Assembly (NCBI GenBank): GCA_012511955.1
Contig: JAAZFC010000008.1
Location: 1-54,035, forward strand
Length of the DNA stretch: 54,035 nucleotides
From: Fibrobacter sp.
GTDB taxonomy: Bacteria > Fibrobacterota > Fibrobacteria > Fibrobacterales > Fibrobacteraceae
Direction: 5' to 3'
The position numbers and the translations under genes were made by a program. Under the pieces are notes generated by a model. That model was not told the origin of the DNA and made no database searches. It worked only from the letters and a program-made list of their open reading frames with translations. How positions within the stretch are numbered: the stretch's first letter is position 1; every line of letters begins with the position of its first letter. Shown here piece after piece: positions 42,602 through 49,553 of this stretch.

Positions 42602-43858
42602 CTATCTGCGGCGAGGGCCGCCCATCATCATAGGGTTAAATGACCGGCCGGCACCGCCTCGACTATTATTTTGCAGCGAACCCACCACCACGGAATCTCC
42701 CATTTGGAGTTCGCCGGGGTCTAGTAGGGCGGTGCGCGTGTCGTCGCTCAGGCCCAGTTTTACAGCTATGGGTTTAAGTTGGCCTTGGCGTTCTACCCAG
42801 ACCCTGGAGCGACCGACACTACGCCGCAGATCGGAACGCGTTTTGCCAGGTGCACCCCGCTGGGCTTTAAACTCATCGCCAGCGGAAAACTCGCCACGAG
42901 GGGAAAACTTGCCGCCAGATCTAGGCTTACCGTCAGGGGAAAATGGTGGCCTAAAGTTAGTGGCGGCGGTGGGGATTATAATGCCGCTATCGCTTTGGGC
43001 GATGATAAAATCCACCGTGGCAGTCATGCCCGGAAAAAGCGCCAGTTCGGGATTGGGCGCGCTTAAAACTACGGTGTAGTTTACAACATTTTGCACCACT
43101 TGGGGCTGCAAACGCACCTGTTGTACCGTGCCGTTAAACTCGCGATCGGGGTAAGCTTGTACGGTAAAGCGCGCCTCTTGGCCCAGCTGGATTTTCCCAA
43201 TATCGCTTTCATCAACATCGGCGAGAATCTCCATCTGGGCAAGATCTTCGGCCACCACAAAAAGCGTGGGGGTAGAAAGACTAGCCGCCACAGTTTGTCC
43301 CCTTTCTACCGCGCGGGAAATCACCGTGCCGTTAATGGGGGAGCGAATGGTGGTATAAGTGAGGGAAGCTTCGGCTCTGCGCAGAGATGCACGAGCCTGA
43401 TCCACCTGGGCTTGGTTCACAGCGTGGGTGCTTTGAGCCGTTTGTAATTCCACCTCAGAAATCACATTTTGAGCAAAAAACTGCTGGGCTCTATCTAAAT
43501 CAAACTGGCTTTTTTGCGCCTGAGCTTGGGCGCGAGCCAAAGAAGCACGACTTTCATCACGACTGGCTAATAATGCTGTTTTATCTAAAATCGCCAAAGG
43601 CTGATTGCTTTTGACAATATCGTTGTAATCCACCAAAATCTTATCGATGATTCCCGAAACTTGGCTACCTACTTCCACCGTGCCCACCGCACCCAAAGTA
43701 CCCGTGGCGGAGACATTTTGTTCTAAAACCCCAAATTCCACTGCATTTTTGCGCCATTGAACTTGATCTTTAGCATTTTTAGGGGACTTTTTCCATAAAG
43801 TTACAGCTATTACTATAACTAAAACTGTCCCGGTGATAATTGAAATCTTTTTAATCAT
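42602..43858 (-). CDS. macA: MacA-type periplasmic adaptor (HlyD/RND family)
   Basis: 418 residues. N-terminal TM/signal anchor, then barrel-sandwich lipoyl halves (VEVGSQVSGIIDKILVD; TTIRSPINGTVISRAVERGQ) around a coiled coil (ARAQAQAQKSQFDLDRAQQFFAQNVI, by position 95-170), a beta-barrel domain (LGQEARFTVQAYPDREFNGTV) and a membrane-proximal domain. Between the last two is a Gly/Arg/Ser-rich insert (about 310-345) with repeated Phe-Ser-Pro/Ala-x-Gly-Glu-like units, and the protein ends in an Arg/Gly/Met-rich tail. Overlaps tolC by 4 bases. Bridges MacB to TolC. Confidence 0.92.
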   Translation of the reverse strand: MIKKISIITGTVLVIVIAVTLWKKSPKNAKDQVQWRKNAVEFGVLEQNVSATGTLGAVGTVEVGSQVSGIIDKILVDYNDIVKSNQPLAILDKTALLASRDESRASLARAQAQAQKSQFDLDRAQQFFAQNVISEVELQTAQSTHAVNQAQVDQARASLRRAEASLTYTTIRSPINGTVISRAVERGQTVAASLSTPTLFVVAEDLAQMEILADVDESDIGKIQLGQEARFTVQAYPDREFNGTVQQVRLQPQVVQNVVNYTVVLSAPNPELALFPGMTATVDFIIAQSDSGIIIPTAATNFRPPFSPDGKPRSGGKFSPRGEFSAGDEFKAQRGAPGKTRSDLRRSVGRSRVWVERQGQLKPIAVKLGLSDDTRTALLDPGELQMGDSVVVGSLQNNSRGGAGRSFNPMMMGGPRRR

Positions 43859-45132
43859 AAACTTGCACCTGTAAGCTGTTCAAGGGCGGTTTCTAATTGT
43901 CCCATGGCATCCATGGCGTTTAAATAAGCGTTTAAAGCACTGAGATTGGCATCGATGCGCGCAATTTCGGCATTTTGCCACAAAGTTTGCGCTTGTTGCA
44001 TTTCTAATTGAGTGGCCGCTCCCAGTTGATAACGCACTTCTAACTCTTGGCTAGAACGCTCCGCCACTGCACTGGCGCGACTAAGTGCCTCCAGCTTGTT
44101 TTGGGCATTTTGCCAGCGCCGCACAGCGGATTTCTGCTGAGAACTTAAATCTTGTTCTTGCTGATTGAGTTCAATTTGTGCGCTTTGTAAATTTACCTTG
44201 CTACGAGCTACGCGAATATGGCGAGTGCGTCCATCTAAAATAGGCACCGACAAAGAAGCAGTCCAAGCCAAAGTATTGCGCCGCTCACGCACCATGTTGA
44301 AATCGTGGGCCAAAGTGGCACCCAAACTCACCGTGGGAAAGTAGTTCCACCGCGCCGCTTGCAAACTATGTTGGGCCCCTTGAATCTTTTCTTGTTGGGC
44401 TAAATATTCCGCCGATTGCTGCAAATTAAACTCCCCTGGCGGTTCCGGATTTAGGCTAATATCTATGGGAAGCAATTTCAAAGCCTCTATTTCCAAAGAA
44501 TCACTGTTGATTAAATCCACCAAATTTTGCAAAAGGTCGCTTAAATCATTGGCGATTTGCACCGAATCAGCCACGGATTGCGCCACGGTGCTTTCTTGCT
44601 GATAAACCTCGGACAAAGTTTTAGCTCCACTCTGTTGCTGAAACTCAATTTGCGCTAAAACCGCACGCTGATGAGCCAGCTTCACTTGGGCTAAATTCAA
44701 TTTTTCTTGGGCTCCCAAGCACTGCAAAAAAGTCTGAGCCACCGTGAGGCTTAAAGATTCTTGAAAGCGTTTAAAGCGCAGTTTGGCTTCGCGGGTATTG
44801 GCCTCCGCCGCAGAAAGACTAGGCCACAGGGAAAGATCTAGTTTTTCATTCACCGAAAGCGAGGCAGATTTGCGCTCATTGTGGGACCAATCGTGGAGCT
44901 GATAAGTTCTACCCAGGGAAGCACCAGCGCTCATGGTGGGTAAAAATTGCCCAAATTGCTGTTTTTCATTTAAAATATAAAGCTGCTGCTGATGCTTTTG
45001 CAAAGTCAAAGCGTTATTGTTTTGCATAGCCAAATCAATGGCTTGGTGCAAGCTGAGATCTCGGGCAAAAACCGCTAAAATAAAAGCTCCTAAGCCCAAA
45101 CACAAAGATTTTGTAAAGATGTTTTTCATCAC
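43855..45132 (-). CDS. tolC: TolC-family outer-membrane efflux protein
   Basis: 425 residues with signal peptide (1-23, LAVFA-RD). The two OEP repeats are visible: SLHQAIDLAMQNNNALTLQKHQQQL and a long alpha-helical barrel segment, then strands SVPILDGRTRHIRVARSK and helices ending YQLGAATQLEMQQAQTLWQNAEIARIDANLSALNAYLNAM by position about 368-408. Outer-membrane exit duct of the tripartite pump. Overlaps the response-regulator gene and macA by 4 bases each. Confidence 0.93.
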   Translation of the reverse strand: MMKNIFTKSLCLGLGAFILAVFARDLSLHQAIDLAMQNNNALTLQKHQQQLYILNEKQQFGQFLPTMSAGASLGRTYQLHDWSHNERKSASLSVNEKLDLSLWPSLSAAEANTREAKLRFKRFQESLSLTVAQTFLQCLGAQEKLNLAQVKLAHQRAVLAQIEFQQQSGAKTLSEVYQQESTVAQSVADSVQIANDLSDLLQNLVDLINSDSLEIEALKLLPIDISLNPEPPGEFNLQQSAEYLAQQEKIQGAQHSLQAARWNYFPTVSLGATLAHDFNMVRERRNTLAWTASLSVPILDGRTRHIRVARSKVNLQSAQIELNQQEQDLSSQQKSAVRRWQNAQNKLEALSRASAVAERSSQELEVRYQLGAATQLEMQQAQTLWQNAEIARIDANLSALNAYLNAMDAMGQLETALEQLTGASL

Positions 45133-45818
45133 TTTTTCTTTAGAGAATTAGCCGCTATATATTCCATAAAAGCCTCGCGAAATTGGTCGCCAATGGGAAC
45201 TTCTTTGCCATCGCTCAACAGGGCGAAACTCTTTTCTATGCGCTGAATTTCATTTAAGTTCAATAAAAAAGACCGATGTACCCGCATAAAACCGTGGGGA
45301 CGCAAGCGCTCTTCAAAGGATTTTAAACTAGCTAAAGTCATCACTGGCCTTTCGGGAGGTCTATAAATACGCACATAATCCTTCATGCTTTCAATGTATG
45401 TAACTTGGCTGAGGTCGATATTTATCACTTGGTATTCAGATTTTACAAAGATATGATTGTCCACCGGGCGATTCAAAGCTTTTTGCGCTGCTTGGTTAAA
45501 ATCAGCATAGCTAAAAGGTTTGAGCAAGTAATCCAAAGCGTTTACCCTATAGCTTTCCACTGCATAGGACTCGTAAGCGGTGGTGAAAATCACTTGGGGA
45601 GGGTTTTTTAGGGCTTTTACCAAGTCCATGCCGCTGAGATCGGGCATTTCTATGTCCGCAAACATTAGATCTACGGTGTTTTTTTCTAAGAATTCTAAGG
45701 CCTCTTTGCTGCGTGTAGAAGAAAAGCTCAATTCTAAAAAAAAAGAGCGTTCAATATAAGAACACAGTTGTTGCAAGGCCAAAGGCTCATCATCAATGGC
45801 TAGGCAGCGAAGTTTCAT
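45129..45818 (-). CDS. LytTR-family response regulator
   Basis: Receiver domain (1-118): DDEP acidic pocket, phospho-acceptor Asp in MFADIEMPDLSG, Thr/Lys switch in FTTAYESYA and LKPFSY. C-terminal LytTR DNA-binding domain (130-229) with YIESMKDYVRIY, MTLASLKSFEERL and FMRVHRSFLLNL. Likely controls the efflux genes it is cotranscribed with. Overlaps the histidine kinase gene by 26 bases and tolC by 4. Confidence 0.94.
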   Translation of the reverse strand: MKLRCLAIDDEPLALQQLCSYIERSFFLELSFSSTRSKEALEFLEKNTVDLMFADIEMPDLSGMDLVKALKNPPQVIFTTAYESYAVESYRVNALDYLLKPFSYADFNQAAQKALNRPVDNHIFVKSEYQVINIDLSQVTYIESMKDYVRIYRPPERPVMTLASLKSFEERLRPHGFMRVHRSFLLNLNEIQRIEKSFALLSDGKEVPIGDQFREAFMEYIAANSLKKK

Positions 45819-46875
45819 AGGGAATCCTCAAATTTACAGTGAAGGTATCGTTACTAGAGTCGATTTCTAAGCAATGTTGGTGGGGGTAAAGTAGTTTTAA
45901 GCGTTTGCGCACATTATCTAGGCCAATCCCAGATTTGCTGTGCTTTTCATTTTGCCAGGGGGGAATGCTATTTTGGCAATGAAAATGCAGATTTTGTTCA
46001 TCTACAGAGATCTTTACCGTAATAAAAGAAGGAACCTCGTAACTAATACCGTGTTTAAAAGCGTTTTCTATAAAAGAAACCAAAAGTAAAATAGGAATAT
46101 AGCCTTGGGGGTAGGGCGTTTCGGGCAATTCCAAAGTGGTGCTAACCGTTTGGTCGTAGCGCAAACTCATTAAATAAAAATAGCTGCGCACAAATTCAAA
46201 TTCATTTTTTAAAGTGGTGTAACCGTGTTGATGATTATATAAATGGTAGCGCATCATGCGGGAAAGTTGCACGCAGGCATCTTGGGCAGATTCGGGATTG
46301 GCGGGAATCAGCGCATGAATATTATTGAGGGTATTCATAAAAAAATGCGGACTAATTTGATGGCGTAGGGAATCTAAAGAGCTTTGCAAAATTTGTTGTT
46401 GCAAAGTAGCTTGCACTCTTTCGCGATCTATCCATTTGCGGAAAAGTAATACCGCGGCTCCCATGCCCGCCACCAAATAACTCACGGAAATGTGGGAAAA
46501 GAAAATCCGCAAATAGGGTGGAGGGCGATGCTTAAAACGCCGGGGAAGAAAACTAATATCTAAGAGGTTTTCGATAACAGGATTTAGCAAAATATGGCCA
46601 ATGTGAATGCCAAAAATAAAGATGCTGGTCCACAAAATATAGCGACGCCATTGCATTTTTAATAAAAAACGAGGCACTAACAGATATTGATTAAAAATAA
46701 ATATCATCAAATAGGGAAGAGTGCGTATCCAGCTGCGCATAAGGTATCTACTACCTAAATGCTCGTTATAACTTACGCTAATTACGGGAATTAAAAAAAC
46801 CAATAGCCAAATCAGCGCGTAGTAAATTTCGAAACGCGCATAAAAAGGTCGTTTTTTGTCTTGATCAATAAACAC
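45793..46875 (-). CDS. LytS/YehU-type sensor histidine kinase
   Basis: 360 residues, GTG start. Four TM helices in the first 150 residues (e.g. IYYALIWLLVFLIPVISVSY, IFFSHISVSYLVAGMGAAVLL), then the His_kinase domain with LRHQISPHFFMNTLNNIHAL (phospho-His) and an ATPase domain with FIENAFKHGISY and GIGLDNVRKRLKLLYP. No obvious periplasmic sensor, so it probably senses within the membrane. First gene of the six-gene leftward operon with response regulator, tolC, macA and the ABC genes. Confidence 0.92.
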   Translation of the reverse strand: MFIDQDKKRPFYARFEIYYALIWLLVFLIPVISVSYNEHLGSRYLMRSWIRTLPYLMIFIFNQYLLVPRFLLKMQWRRYILWTSIFIFGIHIGHILLNPVIENLLDISFLPRRFKHRPPPYLRIFFSHISVSYLVAGMGAAVLLFRKWIDRERVQATLQQQILQSSLDSLRHQISPHFFMNTLNNIHALIPANPESAQDACVQLSRMMRYHLYNHQHGYTTLKNEFEFVRSYFYLMSLRYDQTVSTTLELPETPYPQGYIPILLLVSFIENAFKHGISYEVPSFITVKISVDEQNLHFHCQNSIPPWQNEKHSKSGIGLDNVRKRLKLLYPHQHCLEIDSSNDTFTVNLRIPYETSLPSH

Positions 46876-46930
46876 ATACAGTAATTTACTTAATAGATGG
46901 GCGATAAAAAATGGCTTTCGGCAAAGTGCA

Positions 46931-46997
46931 GATATTTATAGACTAATTTTTCTCGGACTTAATGCCCCAACGCCAAGTGGCATTAAGTTGGGTGATT
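46931..46997. repeat. 67-bp direct repeat, left (orphan) copy
   Basis: Identical over 67 bases to 48021-48087; flanking bases differ at both ends. It contains a 10-bp perfect inverted repeat, ACTTAATGCC (46957-46966) with GGCATTAAGT (46979-46988). On the minus strand it carries the last 17 codons and stop of the barrel gene but no gene body, lying upstream of the histidine kinase start. Confidence 0.97.
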
Positions 46998-47094
46998 TCA
47001 AAATATTTTCACTTTTCCGTAACAAAACTCCTCCTTTTGTCGTCTATACATATAGAGCGCACTTTGCGCATTAACAAATATAAGGAGGAATTGC
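46998..47094 (+). promoter_or_regulatory. rpn leader with strong Shine-Dalgarno and a complementary upstream segment
   Basis: AAGGAGGA (47082-47089) sits 5 bases before the ATG, the strongest ribosome-binding site I noticed in the window. TCCTCCTT at 47029-47036 is its exact complement and, between them, GCGCA-CTT-TGCGC (47057-47069) can form a small hairpin. If transcription starts upstream of 47029, the mRNA could mask the binding site. A TATACA at 47045 could be a -10 box, which would leave the complementary segment outside the transcript. Confidence 0.4.
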
Positions 47095-48009
47095 ATGTCA
47101 AAAGCAAATTTATCACTTACCAACGATCACATTTTTCATCGCGTTTTTGGCGTGGAGGAAACCAAAGACAGCTTGATTTATATTATCAACGAGGTTTTTG
47201 CTGATTTGGATCTGAAAAAAATCAAAGAAATAACCTTACTTAACCCAATTAATTACAGCGAATTTATAAAAGGCAAAAACTCAGTTTTGGACATCAAAGC
47301 CAAGTCTGAAACAGATGAATTATTTAACATTGAAATGCAGATTTCTGATGAAAAAGACTTTATCCTGCGCAGTCATAAATATCTAAGTCAGATGCACGCC
47401 ACCCAAGGAGAAAAGGGAGGTAAATACACTGAGATTAAACCATCTCACAGCATTAATTTTTTAAACTTCTCCATTGAGCCTGAGAGCAAGAATTTTCATA
47501 AATATTTTTTGATGACTGAATACACCGACAAGGATTTTACCCTTAATGTGTTCAATATGCATTACATTGAAATGAATAAAGTGAAGAAAGTCCATGATAA
47601 AAGCACTAAGCTAGAAAAAATGATATATTTTATGAAGAGGATTAACCAAACGGAGGATAAAGAAGTGGCAAGTTTAATAAAAAGCGATGCAAATATTAAA
47701 CGCATGTACGAAGATTACAAAAGGGTTATGAGCGACACTGATATGGTTCACTATTTTCAATCTTTAGAGAAAAAAGAAGCAGATGAACTAAACAGATTGT
47801 ATAACGCTGAAGCTAGGGGCGAAGCTAGAGGTGAAGCTAGAGGTGAAGCTAGAGGTGAAGCTAGGGGTGAAGCTAGGGGTGAAGCTCAAAAGCAACGTGA
47901 ATTTGTTCTCCGCTTGGTGCAACGACAATTTTCTATAGAAGAAATCGCTGATATGGTGGGCATCACCGAAACTGAAGTGCAGCAAATAATTAATTATTCT
48001 TCTAAATAA
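47095..48009 (+). CDS. rpn: Rpn-family recombination-promoting nuclease / PD-(D/E)XK transposase-like protein
   Basis: 304 residues. The N-terminal half has the Rpn opening (TNDHIFHRVFG, the usual DxxFKxxFG region) and the nuclease core VLDIKAKSETDELFNIEMQ: the Asp and the Glu-x-Gln catalytic pair. KYLSQMHATQ and HSINFLNFSI are also family-like. After a helical middle comes a run of six Glu-Ala-Arg-Gly units (about 239-262), then LRLVQRQFSIEEIADMVGITETEVQQI, a helix-turn-helix-like end. E. coli Rpn proteins are toxic nucleases used in phage defence, inhibited by a C-terminal fragment translated from within the same gene. In-frame Met codons at residues 204, 212 and 217 are candidate internal starts, none with a strong Shine-Dalgarno. 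Confidence 0.88.
   Translation: MSKANLSLTNDHIFHRVFGVEETKDSLIYIINEVFADLDLKKIKEITLLNPINYSEFIKGKNSVLDIKAKSETDELFNIEMQISDEKDFILRSHKYLSQMHATQGEKGGKYTEIKPSHSINFLNFSIEPESKNFHKYFLMTEYTDKDFTLNVFNMHYIEMNKVKKVHDKSTKLEKMIYFMKRINQTEDKEVASLIKSDANIKRMYEDYKRVMSDTDMVHYFQSLEKKEADELNRLYNAEARGEARGEARGEARGEARGEARGEAQKQREFVLRLVQRQFSIEEIADMVGITETEVQQIINYSSK
47809..47886 (+). repeat. In-frame 12-bp tandem repeat coding Glu-Ala-Arg-Gly
   Basis: Six full copies of GAAGCTAGRGGT (R = A or G; first copy ends GGC) plus a half copy GAAGCT. Units differ only at a silent third or wobble position. Copy-number change by slippage would keep the frame and lengthen a charged helix in the Rpn protein. Confidence 0.97.
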
Positions 48010-48020
48010 AATAACCAACC

Positions 48021-48087
48021 GATATTTATAGACTAATTTTTCTCGGACTTAATGCCCCAACGCCAAGTGGCATTAAGTTGGGTGATT
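48021..48087. repeat. 67-bp direct repeat, right (native) copy
   Basis: Identical to 46931-46997, exactly 1090 bp away. It includes 12 bases beyond the barrel gene's stop codon and the final 17 codons of that gene. The inverted repeat is at 48047-48056 and 48069-48078. It begins 11 bases after the rpn stop codon. Confidence 0.97.
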
Positions 48088-49553
48088 AATTGGTGTTGGG
48101 TGGATTGCTGTCGGTGATTTTCGTTGCGCAAAGCGCGGTAACCCAGCAAAGCTTGCAGGCTGAGATCGCCCTGGGTGAATTGGGCACCAATAACGGCGCG
48201 TTTTTCTTCTTCTACCACGCCACTTAACACCGAACGGGTGGCGGCGCTATCAAAATTATCCCACAATTCGCTTTGCCCCTGGCGCAACCAGGCTAAATCT
48301 AAGCTAAAATTCCACTGGGCGTGGGGTTGATATTGCAGATTAAACCATAAATCCAAAGCATCGGGGCCACGCAAATAGCCCAGGGGATAATCCATGATAT
48401 AAGTATCCGCAAAAGCGGCGGAATCTTGATGACGGTAATTGCTGCGATAAACTTGCCGGCTAGTCATTTTTAGCAAGGGCAAGCGATAGTTGTTAAAAGC
48501 GGGATCCGTGTAAATAGCATCTATGCTGGTGCGGAGATTGGGCAACCATTGAGCTTGCCAGCCGGCTAAAATCCCAAAAATGTTGGGAAAGGTTTCGCCG
48601 CTGGTTTCGCCCACGGGGCTGGCGATGTCTTCGGCGTTGAGTTGCCAATAAAAAAGATGCCCTTTGCTGGGTCGCAAAGCTAGCTCCAAAGTAGTGGAAG
48701 ATTTGGTATATCCGTCGCTAAAATTGTTGTGCCAAAGCATAAAAGGGTTGAAATCGCGGAAATCTAGGGGTTTTCCTCCCACCATGCTTTGCTCAATGGC
48801 GGCGATGTGTCCCCAAGAGCCATGATAGCTCAACTTATGTACCAAAAGATTTTTGGCGGGTTGAGCGTAGATGCGGTGGCGTTGATTGGGCACGGTTAAA
48901 TGCATTTGTTGCCATGCTTCTGAATCTTCGGGAGGCATTATTCCCACCTCGCGGGGAGTGCCCAAAAGCTGCGCATCCAGAGATACTAAAACAAAGTCAA
49001 AGCGCAGCTTACGCAGGCTTTGCTGCCAGTGCAAAGCCTCGTGAAACGCCGGCGCGGTGCCTAGCACTAGCGTGTATGGCGATGGTCCTAAATCCACGGC
49101 AAAACGCCCTATTTGCACCGCACCCCCATGTGCCGTTTGCGAAGCGTATTGCCAACGAGCATAAGATGTATAAGGTACATTGATATTAATCTCATTAAAA
49201 CCTAAGGGAATATTATGCCCAACTTTGCTGGCGTGCCAGGCTTCTAAATCCCGTTGCAAAGGTAGTTCGCTGTATATGCTAAAAGCAGAATCCCAATGGG
49301 CGCTTAAATTGATGCTGGCCATGGCCGGAGTATTTTGGTATTCCAAAGCATTTTGCAGCGGAATGCGCAGGGCCAACCAACCCTTGTATCCATAACAATG
49401 GGGGCAATAATTATCGGCGGTGTCCAAAGAAAACTCAGAGTTTTTTAATCCCGTTTGTACACTGGGACTAATTTCTATGCCCACGGCATAATTTAACTTG
49501 GCCAAAGGAGTTAAATAACAAGCAAATAACAGGAAAAAGAACAATTTTACCAT
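48033..49553 (-). CDS. Wzi-like outer-membrane beta-barrel protein
   Basis: 506 residues with signal peptide (about 1-23). Strand-rich; the segment AVQIGRFAVDLGPSPYTLVLG followed by APAFHEALHWQQSLRKLRFDFVLVSL resembles the capsule-assembly Wzi family (IGRD...WGPG...L..S). An unusual CPHC motif lies near the N-terminus (about residue 49-52). It ends with the strand LNATWRWGIKSEKN. The final 17 codons lie in the 67-bp repeat. Seven-base overlap with the next Wzi-like gene upstream. Proposed role: surface polysaccharide attachment or export. Confidence 0.6.
   Translation of the reverse strand: MVKLFFFLLFACYLTPLAKLNYAVGIEISPSVQTGLKNSEFSLDTADNYCPHCYGYKGWLALRIPLQNALEYQNTPAMASINLSAHWDSAFSIYSELPLQRDLEAWHASKVGHNIPLGFNEININVPYTSYARWQYASQTAHGGAVQIGRFAVDLGPSPYTLVLGTAPAFHEALHWQQSLRKLRFDFVLVSLDAQLLGTPREVGIMPPEDSEAWQQMHLTVPNQRHRIYAQPAKNLLVHKLSYHGSWGHIAAIEQSMVGGKPLDFRDFNPFMLWHNNFSDGYTKSSTTLELALRPSKGHLFYWQLNAEDIASPVGETSGETFPNIFGILAGWQAQWLPNLRTSIDAIYTDPAFNNYRLPLLKMTSRQVYRSNYRHQDSAAFADTYIMDYPLGYLRGPDALDLWFNLQYQPHAQWNFSLDLAWLRQGQSELWDNFDSAATRSVLSGVVEEEKRAVIGAQFTQGDLSLQALLGYRALRNENHRQQSTQHQLITQLNATWRWGIKSEKN

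Larger units (their letters stand above)
46931..48087. mobile_element. Candidate rpn-carrying insertion bounded by 67-bp direct repeats
   Basis: Two identical 67-bp copies (46931-46997 and 48021-48087) frame 1023 bp that hold a single gene, rpn. The right copy is the native 3' end of the barrel gene ending at 48033; the left copy is an orphan fragment of it. I see no terminal inverted repeats, no transposase other than the Rpn protein and no short target duplication, so it is not a recognised IS type. Calling it mobile is inference from the repeat geometry. Confidence 0.6.

Noticed and set aside
46921-47069. 9-bp inverted match GCAAAGTGC (46921) and GCACTTTGC (47059)
   Set aside because: Short, and not placed symmetrically at the ends of the repeat-bounded segment; may be chance.
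47788-48018. Open frame on the minus strand across the 12-bp tandem array
   Set aside because: It is a by-product of the repeat: the reverse frame of a 12-bp unit stays open and gives a low-complexity Phe/Thr/Ser/Pro run. No ribosome-binding site or family match.
46931-48087. Classical insertion sequence with terminal inverted repeats
   Set aside because: I compared the two edges by eye and found direct, not inverted, repeats, and no short target duplication outside them.
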